From the NCBI RefSeq assembly GCF_901538355.1, contig NZ_LR593887.1, positions 6,610,920 through 6,674,919 on the forward strand: a stretch of DNA of 64,000 nt, given 5' to 3'. The notes beneath the pieces were generated by a model that did not search any database, was not told where the DNA came from, and saw only the letters and a program-made list of their open reading frames with translations. Origin of the DNA: Tuwongella immobilis (GTDB lineage Bacteria > Planctomycetota > Planctomycetia > Gemmatales > Gemmataceae). The translations under genes and the position numbers were made by a program. Shown piece after piece: positions 9,365 to 17,654 of this stretch (the stretch's first letter is position 1; every line of letters starts with the position of its first letter).

Positions 9365-10414
9365 ATGGCCTCCGTTCGACCGAATGTCCGCGCCATGACT
9401 GGCTATGTGCCCGGTGAACAGCCGCGCGGCGATCAGATCATCAAACTCAACACCAACGAAAGCCCGTATCCCCCGTCGCCAAGCGTGTTTGCGGCGATTC
9501 AGGCGCATCTCACCGGCGACCGACTCCGGAAATATCCCGATCCGACCGGCCGCGCCTTCCGAGAAGTCGCCGCGCGCGTGCTCGGGGTCGATCCCGATGG
9601 CATCGTCATTGGCAATGGATCTGATGATATTCTCACGATTCTCACTCGAACATTCGTGCCCGATCAGGGGCTGATGGTCTCCGCCACGCCCAGCTACATT
9701 CTGTATCGCAATCTCGCCGAGATTCAGAACGCTCGGTTCCAATTGGTACCGTTTGCCGACGATTGGACATTGCCGCAATCGTGGCCGGTGCCCAAGGCGG
9801 ATCTCACGTTTTTGGCCAATCCCAACTCGCCATCCGGAACCCGAATCGACAGCCACGGCATCCAACAATTGCTGGGCCAACTCGACAGCCCGCTGGTACT
9901 GGATGAGGCCTATGTCGATTTCGCGCCCGAAAATGGGGTGCGATTCTCGCAATCGAGCGATCATTCGGTGATTGTGACGCGCACGCTGAGCAAGTCGTAT
10001 GCCCTTGCTGGCATTCGCTTTGGGTACGCGGTCACTCGGCCCGACATCGCTTACGAGATGAACAAAGTTCGAGATTCGTATAATTGTGATGTGCTGGCAT
10101 TGGCGGCAGCGACGGCTGCGCTCGACGATCAAGCGTATCTGCGCGACATCGTCGGCAAGATGATCGCCACGCGGGAGCGAATGACGCAAGCCGTTCGTGA
10201 GCTTGGCTTTACGGTCACTCCCAGCCAGGCGAATTTCATCTGGTGCCGCCGTCCGCCGGAGCAGCCAGTCAAGCCATTGTACGAAGCCCTGAAAGCCAAG
10301 GGGATTCTGGTTCGCTACATGAACTACCCCGGTAGCGGGGATGGCCTGCGGATGAGCGTCGGGACCGACACCGAGATTGATCGGCTGCTGGAAGAACTGC
10401 GGCGATTGGTATAA
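9365..10414 (+). CDS. hisC: Histidinol-phosphate aminotransferase
   Basis: 349 residues, the usual size. A PLP-dependent fold-type I transaminase converting imidazole-acetol phosphate and glutamate to histidinol phosphate. It has the N-terminal 'KLNTNESPYPPSP' segment, 'YPDPTG', 'GNGSDDIL', 'ANPNSPSG', 'LDEAYVDF' and the PLP-lysine region 'TLSKSYALAGIRFGYAV'. A TTG at 9350 is in frame, but it falls inside the terminator T-tract, so the ATG at 9365 is preferred. The ribosome binding site is weak. Its neighbour hisD lies immediately upstream, separated by the terminator-like hairpin. Confidence 0.95.
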   Translation: MASVRPNVRAMTGYVPGEQPRGDQIIKLNTNESPYPPSPSVFAAIQAHLTGDRLRKYPDPTGRAFREVAARVLGVDPDGIVIGNGSDDILTILTRTFVPDQGLMVSATPSYILYRNLAEIQNARFQLVPFADDWTLPQSWPVPKADLTFLANPNSPSGTRIDSHGIQQLLGQLDSPLVLDEAYVDFAPENGVRFSQSSDHSVIVTRTLSKSYALAGIRFGYAVTRPDIAYEMNKVRDSYNCDVLALAAATAALDDQAYLRDIVGKMIATRERMTQAVRELGFTVTPSQANFIWCRRPPEQPVKPLYEALKAKGILVRYMNYPGSGDGLRMSVGTDTEIDRLLEELRRLV

Positions 10415-10442
10415 CCACGTATTGGCAATCGGAGACGACCGG

Positions 10443-11804
10443 ATGCGACAACTGCTGCGAAGGGTGCTGGTGCTGGGGGCGATGCTGGGCATCACCGCCA
10501 CGATTCAGGCGGAAGATTGGCCACAATGGCTTGGTACGAAACGAGATGCGATCTGGCGTGAAACCGGAATCGTGGACCAATTTCCTGCCAGTGGCCTGAA
10601 GCCCACATGGAAGGTGTCCATTGGTCAAGGCTATGCCGGGCCAGCGGTTGCGGCGGGCAAGGTATTCGTCACCGATCGCGTGCTCAATCGCGGCTCCGCG
10701 AATCCGGCCAACCCCTTTGACAGCAAAACCCCCGTGGGTGGCGTCGAGCGCGTCCTGTGCCTGAACGAACAAACTGGCGAGATTATTTGGAAGCACGAAT
10801 ATCCGTGTACCTATCGGATTAGCTACGCCTCGGGGCCGCGCTGCACGCCCACGGTCGATGGCGATTTCGTCTACACGCTCGGGGCGATGGGCGATCTGTT
10901 CTGTCTGGAAACTGCGACAGGCAAAGTGGTTTGGTCGAAAAACTTCATCAAGGATTTCGGTGCAGAGCCGCCGGTTTGGGGCTTCTCGTCGCATCCGCTC
11001 GTGGATGGCAACAAGCTCATCTGCTTGGTCGGTGGTTCGCAAGGTCGGCTGGTCATGGCCTTCGACAAACGCACGGGCGAAACCATCTGGAAGGGGCATT
11101 CCTGCATCGGCGATTTCGGCTATGCCCCGCCGGTGATTTATCAAGTCGGCCAAACGCGCCAGCTCATCATTTGGCATCCGCAAGCCGTGATGGGGCTTGA
11201 CCCCGAGACAGGCAAGAAATTCTGGCAGGTGCCATTTGAATCGAAGTTCGCGCTCACCGCTCCCATGGCCCGATACGACGATGGCCGCTTATTTGTCACC
11301 GCGTTCTACAATGGACCGCTGATGCTGAAGCTGGACACGGACAAGCCCGGAGCATCGATTCTCTGGAAGGGCAAAAGCAATAGCGAACGTCCGGATAAAA
11401 CCGACGGCCTGCACAGCATCATGCCGACGCCGCTGTTCCATGGCGATACCATTTACGGCATCTGCAGTTATGGCGAATTGCGCGGCCTGGACGCCAACAC
11501 GGGCAAGCGCTTGTGGGCCGACATGCGAGCCGCTTCCCCCGATGGCGAACCTCTGCGTTGGGGCAACGCCTTTCTGGTGGAAAACGGCGATCGCGTCTTC
11601 CTGTTCAACGAGCGCGGCGAACTCATCATCGCCAAGTTGAGCCGCGAAGGGTACACCGAATTGAGCCGCACCAAACTGCTGGAGCCAACCAATAAGATGG
11701 CCCCCGGTCGGCCTGCGGTGGTGTGGATGCACCCCGCATTCGCCAACAAAGCCGTCATCGCCCGAAACGATCAAGAAATCGTGCGATATTCGTTGGCGAA
11801 ATAA
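10443..11804 (+). CDS. Exported PQQ-like beta-propeller protein
   Basis: 453 residues beginning with a clear Sec signal peptide: positively charged 'MRQLLRR', a hydrophobic core, and a cleavage-type end after 'TATIQA' near residue 23. The mature part has repeated 'G-V-W/IIW-K' and 'D-TGK-W' motifs typical of PQQ-binding-like (quinoprotein-type) propeller blades, for example 'LNEQTGEIIWKHEYP', 'LETATGKVVWSK', 'FDKRTGETIWKG' and 'LDANTGKRLWAD'. Such proteins are numerous in planctomycetes and often lack PQQ itself. GGAGA precedes the ATG. No dehydrogenase active site was recognised, so function is unknown and scaffolding or ligand binding is possible. Confidence 0.88.
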   Translation: MRQLLRRVLVLGAMLGITATIQAEDWPQWLGTKRDAIWRETGIVDQFPASGLKPTWKVSIGQGYAGPAVAAGKVFVTDRVLNRGSANPANPFDSKTPVGGVERVLCLNEQTGEIIWKHEYPCTYRISYASGPRCTPTVDGDFVYTLGAMGDLFCLETATGKVVWSKNFIKDFGAEPPVWGFSSHPLVDGNKLICLVGGSQGRLVMAFDKRTGETIWKGHSCIGDFGYAPPVIYQVGQTRQLIIWHPQAVMGLDPETGKKFWQVPFESKFALTAPMARYDDGRLFVTAFYNGPLMLKLDTDKPGASILWKGKSNSERPDKTDGLHSIMPTPLFHGDTIYGICSYGELRGLDANTGKRLWADMRAASPDGEPLRWGNAFLVENGDRVFLFNERGELIIAKLSREGYTELSRTKLLEPTNKMAPGRPAVVWMHPAFANKAVIARNDQEIVRYSLAK

Positions 11805-11805
11805 T

Positions 11806-11827
11806 CGTGGGATGGAATCCCATCACG
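11806..11827. terminator. Short hairpin between convergent genes
   Basis: TGGGAT (11808-11813) and ATCCCA (11817-11822) form a 6-bp stem with a 3-nt loop, extendable by further pairs. It lies exactly between the stops of the converging propeller and zinc-ribbon genes. Confidence 0.35.
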
Positions 11828-12671
11828 GATTCACTTTCAGCGATGCCATGAGGCGAACCACCGTCGGATGCTCGGCGGTGAGATTCGCCCCCTGAATGGC
11901 GATTCGGACGATGGCCGGTGCCGGGTGACTCGGAATCGGCGGAATCGCCAGAATGCGTTCCACCCAAATGCCTTCCGGCGACTGGATCACAAATTCTGTT
12001 CCAGAATAATTCCCCAACCGAACCGATCCATGTTGCAATTCCTGACCGCCGAGTTCGCCCGGTCGGGACTGCATCTCGCGGCGCGTGTACACATCAAAAT
12101 CAAACGCCCCTTCATCGCCGGGTGCCAACGTCAGCAAGGTGATTTGCACGCGCAGCCCGGCAAACCACGACTCCACCTGCCAACTTTGCTGCGTGGCAAT
12201 TCGCGGATCGCTTGGCGCTGGCAATGGCTTCGGGCTGGCGGTGCCCGGCACTTCGACACGGATACGATCGTTGAGTGCGAGCGACTCCCACGCGGAATCC
12301 GACACCGTCCCCGATCCAAAGCGATAGACAACAATCACGGCCCCAACGGCAATCGCGGTCAGAATCGCGGTCAGTAGCAATTGGCCGAGAATCGACGGAG
12401 GTGCCGATGCTGCAACAGGTTGCGTCGCCGATGTTGGCGAAGTCGAAATACCGGGTTGCGGGCCTGTCACGGCCTGCGGCGCAGGCAATGGCGGCGGCGG
12501 AGTCGAGGGAATTCGCGTGGGAGCATTGGCACCAGGAAGATCGCCCAACAATTGGGCAATCCCCACCACTTTGCATGCCGGACATTCTACCGGACGCCCG
12601 ACCGATTCCGGCAGCAGTTGAAACGGTTTCCCACAGGCGGCACAGCGACCGAGTAGCGGCATGCGGATCAT
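11823..12671 (-). CDS. Zinc-ribbon single-pass membrane protein of unknown function
   Basis: 282 residues. The N-terminus carries a zinc ribbon with two CxxC pairs (CAAC and CPAC, residues 9-34), followed by a Pro-rich linker (about 50-100), one transmembrane helix (about 108-130) and an extracytoplasmic domain of about 150 residues that I do not recognise. The plan matches the larger propeller protein at 515-2692 (zinc ribbon, Pro linker, TM, outer domain), which suggests a shared way of linking cytoplasm and envelope. A second ATG at 12662 would start directly at the ribbon. Its 5' end faces the FHA kinase gene on the same strand. Confidence 0.8.
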   Translation of the reverse strand: MIRMPLLGRCAACGKPFQLLPESVGRPVECPACKVVGIAQLLGDLPGANAPTRIPSTPPPPLPAPQAVTGPQPGISTSPTSATQPVAASAPPSILGQLLLTAILTAIAVGAVIVVYRFGSGTVSDSAWESLALNDRIRVEVPGTASPKPLPAPSDPRIATQQSWQVESWFAGLRVQITLLTLAPGDEGAFDFDVYTRREMQSRPGELGGQELQHGSVRLGNYSGTEFVIQSPEGIWVERILAIPPIPSHPAPAIVRIAIQGANLTAEHPTVVRLMASLKVNP

Positions 12672-12723
12672 CTCCCGAAAGCGTTGCCTAACATGGGGTT
12701 GCGTGATTTTCCGCCCGTGTGGA

Positions 12724-14463
12724 TCAATCCGGTTCCGGCGGAGTCATCGCGCCGGTATTCGGATAGACACCTGAAGGATATTCATTCGCCAAGGGGGATT
12801 TCATCGGCAATCGCAAGATGAACTTGCTGCCAACCCCGATTTGGCTTTCCACCAGAATATCCCCGCCATGCTCCAGGAAAATCTTGCGGCTGACGGCCAG
12901 CCCCAACCCAGTGCCGCGTGCCCCTTTGGTGCTGACAAACGGTCGAAAGATCACCTCAATCTGATCGGGCGGAATGCCCGGTCCATTATCCACCACGACA
13001 ATTCGTGCCCATTCGCCGTCGCTTTCCAGCTTCGTCTGAATCACAACGCTCGCTTGATCGCGTTCTTCGACGGCATCGAGTGCGTTGCTGACGATGTTCA
13101 GCACCGAGCGATGCACCCCCTCCGGATCGGCGGGCACCTTCGGCAGGCTGCTCGACGGCTTCACTTCCAGACGAATATTTTTCTCTTGAGCGCGACCGGC
13201 GACCACCTCCGCGACATCTTCGATGATCTGATTCAGATCGGTCGATTGAATGCTCGGCTCACGGTCTTTGCTGAAGCTGAGCATGTCCAGCATTAAGTCG
13301 TGAATCCGTCCCTGGTTGCGCTGCACCATTGCCCAGCCTTTGCGAAGCAGAGCATCGTTCGATTCATCCAGCGCAGTGTTGACCAGGTTGCTGCCAAAAA
13401 TCACGCCCTGCATGATATTTTTGATGTGATGCGACAACGCCGCGACGGTCTGCCCCACAGCGGCGAGTCGCTCAGCCTGCACCAGGGCATGGTGGTAGCG
13501 GGTTTCTTCGATGGCCAATGCCGCTTGGTGCGCAATCGCAATGGCAAGGGCGATATGGTCTTCCGTAAATTTGCCATGCTCGGACCCAGCGGCGACCATA
13601 TCCCGCACGGTGCTGGTGGTATCCAGAAACAGCACACCGAGCGTCTCGTGTCGGCCTCGCATTGGCACGCAAATGACTTCTCGCAGATTAAAGCGGACGA
13701 TACTTTGCCCAGCGCTGAATCGTTCGTCTTTCGAGGCATCTGAAACCAGAATCCCCTGCTTCTCCCGCAGGACGTATTCCATGATGGTGCGGCTGATGAC
13801 GATTTTTTCGGTCATCTGCTCGGGAAATCGCACGCGCACCGCCTTCGGCTCGAATTCGCCCGAATCGGGGCTGCGGAGCATGATGCAGCCGTGATCCGCT
13901 TCGATGGAGCCAAAGATCAGTTCCATGATGCGATCCAGCAGCACATCGACATCCAGAATGTGGCTGACGGCCTGGATGGTTTCGTACATGATGCTGAGAT
14001 TGGCCAGCCGCGTTTTCAGCCAGGTGGTATTCCCCGCCTGGTCGGGTCGGGCGAGGATTTGGCTGCCCGCGGTTTCGCTGATGGTTTTGACAATCGCGGA
14101 GGGAATTTCCAAGTCGTGTCGGCTGACCATGGAAATTCGACTGGCGAGATCCTCGTTGGCAGCCTTCTCCGGACGCGATGTGGAGTAAACCAGAATCGTT
14201 TGCCCCAATTGGATGTGGTCGCCCGATTGCAGCAAATGATCTTTGACGGGGCGCGTGTTGACCAGCGTGCCGTTGATGCTCCCCAGATCGATGAGGCGAT
14301 ATTGGCCATTGTCGGCGGCGCGCAGCTCCAGATGCCGACGCGAAATTTCGGTATCGTGCAAATGAATGCCGTTGGTGCGTTCCCGGCCGATGCCGATGAT
14401 ATTGGCGGTTAAGTCGAACGACTTCCCTTCATCGGTGCCTTTAATGACAATCAGGCGTGGCAC
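12724..14463 (-). CDS. FHA-GAF sensor histidine kinase
   Basis: 579 residues from a GTG start preceded by GGAGGGG. Domains in order: FHA (about residues 1-90, with 'GIGRERTNGIHLHDTEISRRHLEL' phosphothreonine-binding features), GAF (about 160-330), a phosphoacceptor helix with 'LSHHIKN' (about 355), and a HATPase domain with N-box 'NIVSNALDAV', 'VDNGPGIP' and 'GTGLGLAVSRKI'. There is no transmembrane segment, so it is a cytoplasmic kinase. FHA fusion implies input from Ser/Thr kinase signalling, and GAF implies small-ligand binding. No response regulator lies beside it, so it is an orphan here. It is the family often annotated as NtrB/ZraS-like. Confidence 0.9.
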   Translation of the reverse strand: MPRLIVIKGTDEGKSFDLTANIIGIGRERTNGIHLHDTEISRRHLELRAADNGQYRLIDLGSINGTLVNTRPVKDHLLQSGDHIQLGQTILVYSTSRPEKAANEDLASRISMVSRHDLEIPSAIVKTISETAGSQILARPDQAGNTTWLKTRLANLSIMYETIQAVSHILDVDVLLDRIMELIFGSIEADHGCIMLRSPDSGEFEPKAVRVRFPEQMTEKIVISRTIMEYVLREKQGILVSDASKDERFSAGQSIVRFNLREVICVPMRGRHETLGVLFLDTTSTVRDMVAAGSEHGKFTEDHIALAIAIAHQAALAIEETRYHHALVQAERLAAVGQTVAALSHHIKNIMQGVIFGSNLVNTALDESNDALLRKGWAMVQRNQGRIHDLMLDMLSFSKDREPSIQSTDLNQIIEDVAEVVAGRAQEKNIRLEVKPSSSLPKVPADPEGVHRSVLNIVSNALDAVEERDQASVVIQTKLESDGEWARIVVVDNGPGIPPDQIEVIFRPFVSTKGARGTGLGLAVSRKIFLEHGGDILVESQIGVGSKFILRLPMKSPLANEYPSGVYPNTGAMTPPEPD

Positions 14464-14566
14464 GGAGGCCCCTCCACGGCCAGGGAAAATCCGATGCGAT
14501 CTCCCGCCCGCGTGGCCAGAGAATCGCTCCCTCGTTTCAACAGTTTTGGCGGAAGTTTCGCACTTT

Positions 14567-15232
14567 TCAAGGGGCAACTGCCAGCAATCGGAGCATTGGT
14601 ACCAATTCGTTCATGCTTTCCAGAATTCGATCGGGTCGATACTTGCTCAGCGTCTCCGCCGTTTGCAGGCCGCTGGGCACCACCCAGACGGGAATTCCCG
14701 CCGCCCGGCACGTGTCAATATCCACGTTCATATCGCCCACGTAAATCGTCTCGCTGGGCCGCACATTCAGCCGCTTCATTGCCTCCAGCACCATCGCCGG
14801 ATCGGGTTTTGCCCGATTATTCACATCGTCTGGCCCCAGGACTGCATCAAAGAAGGGGGCGATCTCCAAGACGCGAATGAGCTCTTGGGTGAATCGCACC
14901 AATTTGTTGCTGCAAATGGCGAGTTTTTTGCCCTGTTTGTGGAGCGTTTCCACCGTGGTGCGGACTCCCGGCAGCAATCGTGTATGGGTGCCCATCACGG
15001 TTTTATGATGGTCTCGGTAAATCGCCATGGCTTCTTCCGGATTCACACTGGGCACCACGACTTCCATCAGTTGGCGCAGGCCCCAACCGACCTGCGCCCG
15101 AATTTCGTCGATGCTCAGTTCTTCAAACCCGAAAGCGGTGCGGGTATGATTCACACTGGCAATGATCGCGTCGAAGCTGTCCGCAAGGGTGCCATCGAAA
15201 TCAAAGAGCACGGCTCGAATGGGATCGCGCAT
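14567..15232 (-). CDS. HAD-family phosphatase, phosphoglycolate phosphatase-like
   Basis: 221 residues starting at the ATG directly before 'RAVLFDFDGTLADSFD', which carries the HAD motif I nucleophile DxDGT. Motif II is 'LAICSNK', the motif III lysine is in 'RAKPDP', and motif IV is 'YVGDMNVDIDTC'. A helical cap (about residues 20-85) fits the Gph/PGP subgroup that hydrolyses 2-phosphoglycolate, but other small phosphates are possible. It diverges from the ECF sigma gene, with 84 bp between the starts that must hold both promoters. The frame stays open farther upstream, but that stretch overlaps the sigma gene on the other strand and is unlikely to be used. Confidence 0.9.
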   Translation of the reverse strand: MRDPIRAVLFDFDGTLADSFDAIIASVNHTRTAFGFEELSIDEIRAQVGWGLRQLMEVVVPSVNPEEAMAIYRDHHKTVMGTHTRLLPGVRTTVETLHKQGKKLAICSNKLVRFTQELIRVLEIAPFFDAVLGPDDVNNRAKPDPAMVLEAMKRLNVRPSETIYVGDMNVDIDTCRAAGIPVWVVPSGLQTAETLSKYRPDRILESMNELVPMLRLLAVAP

Positions 15233-15316
15233 AATCGCTCCGAACAGAATGACGCCACGGGGGCTGTTGGTTGCTATCTTACAAACAGGCCCATGCGACT
15301 GGCAGGAGTGAATCGG

Positions 15317-15877
15317 ATGTCCGAACCGAGCGAATTGCTCACCCCGGAGCGCATCTTCCGCGACCATGCCCCGCGCATCTTCCATTTAGCGCGGCGCATG
15401 CTTGGCAGTGAAAGCGATGCCGAGGATGTGTTACAAGAAGTATTACTGACGGTCATCCGCAAGTTGAAAGACTTTCGCGGGGATTCGTCCTTAACCACCT
15501 GGCTGCATCGCGTGACGGTCAACACCGCATTGATGCACCGCCGCAAACAAGCCAGCCGCGAGCTGCGCGAACGCTCCGATCCTATGGAGCAATTTTCCGA
15601 TGAAGGCATTCACACCCAACCGATCCATGGTTGGGCCAACGCCCCGGATCAACCGCTGCTGCAAGCCGAACGGCGAAGTTTGTTGGAACAAGCAATCACC
15701 CGCATGCCGGAAATTCTCCGCGATGTGCTGATTTTGGCCGATATTGAAGAATTACCCAATGCCGAGGTAGCGGACGTGCTGCAACTCAGTGTCCCGGCAG
15801 TCAAAACGCGACTGCATCGCGCCCGCCAATGGCTACGCAACGAACTGGCCCCCCATTTCGAGGAGCCGAGCCGATGA
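15317..15877 (+). CDS. ECF-type RNA polymerase sigma factor
   Basis: 186 residues. Region sigma2 ('LARRMLGSESDAEDVLQEVLLTVIRKL...TTWLHRVTVN', about 22-75) and region sigma4 ('MPEILRDVLILADIEELPNAEVADVLQLSVPAVKTRLHRAR', about 130-172) are both clear, as in group 4 (ECF) sigma factors that drive stress or envelope regulons. AGGAG stands 8 nt before the ATG. The stop overlaps the start of the zinc anti-sigma-like gene by 4 nt (ATGA), implying translational coupling. The cognate signal is unknown. Confidence 0.93.
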   Translation: MSEPSELLTPERIFRDHAPRIFHLARRMLGSESDAEDVLQEVLLTVIRKLKDFRGDSSLTTWLHRVTVNTALMHRRKQASRELRERSDPMEQFSDEGIHTQPIHGWANAPDQPLLQAERRSLLEQAITRMPEILRDVLILADIEELPNAEVADVLQLSVPAVKTRLHRARQWLRNELAPHFEEPSR

Positions 15878-16224
15878 ACCTAACCTGCCGCGAACTCTGC
15901 GGGCTGCTCATGGATTTCCTGGATGGAACCATGGCTCCCGAACTGCGAACCCAATTTGAGCAGCACCTGTGTGCTTGCCCACCCTGCCGTACCTACTTGG
16001 ATACCTACAAGCAGACCATCCGCATGACCCGGATGCTCCCCCGCGAGCCGCTCCCCACCGAGTTGGTGGCCCGGCTGCAAGTGCTGCTCGAAAAGGAAAT
16101 GCGCTGCCAGAAAATTCCCAAACCCGAAGATACCAAACCCTCGGACGAGCCGCCCAAACTCGATCCCGAATGTCGGGGCAACCGCCAACATCCCCCCCAC
16201 AGCGGCGATTCCCCACCAACCTGA
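15874..16224 (+). CDS. Zinc-finger (zf-HC2-type) anti-sigma factor-like protein
   Basis: 116 residues. An H-x3-C-x2-C zinc motif (H, then C and C in 'EQHLCACPPC', about residues 30-37) follows a helix with 'CRELCGLLMDFLDG', the pattern of ZAS-type anti-sigma domains. AGGAG precedes the start, which overlaps the sigma gene by 4 nt. There is no transmembrane helix, unlike the many ZAS proteins that are membrane anchored, so this may be a soluble, RsrA-like redox or metal sensor. The C-terminal third is Pro-rich and probably disordered. Confidence 0.85.
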   Translation: MNLTCRELCGLLMDFLDGTMAPELRTQFEQHLCACPPCRTYLDTYKQTIRMTRMLPREPLPTELVARLQVLLEKEMRCQKIPKPEDTKPSDEPPKLDPECRGNRQHPPHSGDSPPT

Positions 16225-16285
16225 GCCACCCATCGCACAGGACTCGGCAGGGTAAATCGCGGCTAAGCTGATTTGCATGAATCCA

Positions 16286-16318
16286 AATCGCGCGACAAAC
16301 GGGACAAGTCGCGCGATT
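16286..16318. terminator. Perfect 11-bp hairpin between convergent genes
   Basis: aatcgcgcgac (16286-16296) pairs exactly with gtcgcgcgatt (16308-16318) around an 11-nt loop. It lies between the anti-sigma gene (+) and the histidine phosphatase gene (-), and probably serves both transcripts. Confidence 0.6.
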
Positions 16319-16384
16319 AATCCAATCCGCCGATCTCGGACTGCACCAAATCCCCTGAAGCCGATTTCAGCGCGACTTCGCAAC

Positions 16385-16981
16385 TTATCCCGCCAAATGA
16401 TGGGCATCATTCCAAAGCAACAGCGATGGCTCATCCAAGCCGTGGTTGTATCCCAAAATGGATACCGCCGCCGTCCCCAACAGCATCCGACCCGCATATT
16501 CCAACGGCAGCCCCATCCATCGCGCCGCCAACAAGCGAATGTAATGGCCATGCGAAAAGACCAGCACATTCTCCCGCGCTGCCCGCAAGGTCGCCACTAC
16601 CCGATCCGCCCGCTCCACCGCCTGCGGCACCAACTCGCCACCCGCCACCCCATCCCGAAAGACCACCCACCCCGGATTCCGCTCCCGAATCTCCGCAGCC
16701 GTTAACCCCTCATACGGCCCGTAATCCCACTCCATCAGATCCGGAACCAATTCGACCCGATCCCCATACCCGGCAATCTCCGCCGTCACCCGCGCCCGCT
16801 GCAACGGACTACTCATCACCCGACCAAATTCCATCCGCCGCAATCGCTCCCCCAACCGCACCGCATCCGACCGCCCCCGCTCCGTCAACACAATATCCGT
16901 GCGCCCCGTGTGCCGCCCCAAGACCGACCACTCCGTCGCCCCGTGCCGCGCCAACACAATCTGCGGAAATCCACTCGCCAT
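16385..16981 (-). CDS. Histidine phosphatase (phosphoglycerate mutase-like) family protein
   Basis: 198 residues from the ATG at 16981, which is preceded by a GGAGGG-like site. The catalytic RHG motif appears in 'VLARHGATEWS' near residue 12, the acidic catalytic region in 'LMEWDYGPYEG' near 85, and the second catalytic histidine in 'VFSHGHYIRLLAARW' near 152. These identify the branch 1 histidine phosphatase superfamily (GpmB/CobC-like). The substrate cannot be told. The frame is open upstream into cassette A, but that extension is low-complexity, crosses the inverted repeat and is rejected. Confidence 0.9.
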   Translation of the reverse strand: MASGFPQIVLARHGATEWSVLGRHTGRTDIVLTERGRSDAVRLGERLRRMEFGRVMSSPLQRARVTAEIAGYGDRVELVPDLMEWDYGPYEGLTAAEIRERNPGWVVFRDGVAGGELVPQAVERADRVVATLRAARENVLVFSHGHYIRLLAARWMGLPLEYAGRMLLGTAAVSILGYNHGLDEPSLLLWNDAHHLAG

Positions 16982-17206
16982 CCCAACACCCCCCTCCCCA
17001 AATTCCACCATTATCCCCACTCCCCACTCAATATACCCACCCCTCCAACCCCCATCGAAAAATCCTGCCAATGGATGGAAATGGAAAGAGGAAGTCAGTG
17101 CGAGTGCGGGGCGGGGATGTGAGTGTGGGACGCTGTAGGTGGGAGTGTGGGATGTTGGGGGATGGCAGGGGCTCTGCCCCTGGACCCCGGCCAAGGGACT
17201 TGGAAG

Positions 17207-17344
17207 CCCCTTGGCGAACCCCGTCTTCGCTCCGGTCATTGATCGGGGCGATCGGTTGACTGCGTCACCCCGCTCACCCCGAAAAATGCTCGTCGCGGGG
17301 GCCACTTCTGGGGCTTGCTGGCGGGGATCTGTCGCTGGCTGACG
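17207..17344 (+). repeat. Left inverted-repeat arm of cassette A
   Basis: 138 bp, beginning CCCCTTGGCGAACCCCGTC and ending CGCTGGCTGACG. It matches the reverse complement of 18573-18710 and both arms of cassette B. It holds a 52-nt palindromic segment at 17237-17288, slightly degenerate here (cattgatcgggg against ccccgaaaaatg). Confidence 0.9.
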
Positions 17345-17510
17345 TTCCCTTTTTGGGGACTTCTCAGCTGACTTTGGCGAGGTCGCGGATTGAGTGCTGC
17401 CAACTTCGTTCGTCGGCAGCTTTCGCTCAATTTTGTTATACATATCAGCATGCGTCAACTTACATAACAACTCGTCGAATGAAACACTCAAAAAAAAAGC
17501 ACTTTAACGA

Positions 17511-17539
17511 TTGCAATCGCAGGTCATCTGGATTATTCT
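17511..17539 (+). promoter_or_regulatory. Candidate promoter in the cassette A leader
   Basis: TTGCAA (17511-17516) and TATTCT (17534-17539) lie 17 bp apart in the AT-rich leader. The same pair with the same spacing recurs in cassette B at 48436-48464. Consensus match is modest (4 of 6 at each box). The leader at 17345-17642 is nearly identical to 48273-48567 and holds no gene. Confidence 0.35.
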
Positions 17540-17654
17540 CGAATCTCGCGTTGATCGGGCTATTTGTGATTTCAAATTGAATTTTAGATGTGAGATGGGA
17601 CATATCCATTTGAATTGAATTGATAAGCTCCATCGATTTCCAATGGAGATGGAA

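Noticed and set aside
16982-17491. N-terminal extension of the histidine phosphatase
   Set aside because: The open frame continues into the inverted repeat of cassette A and is low in complexity. The family begins just before the RHG motif, and a good ribosome binding site precedes 16981.
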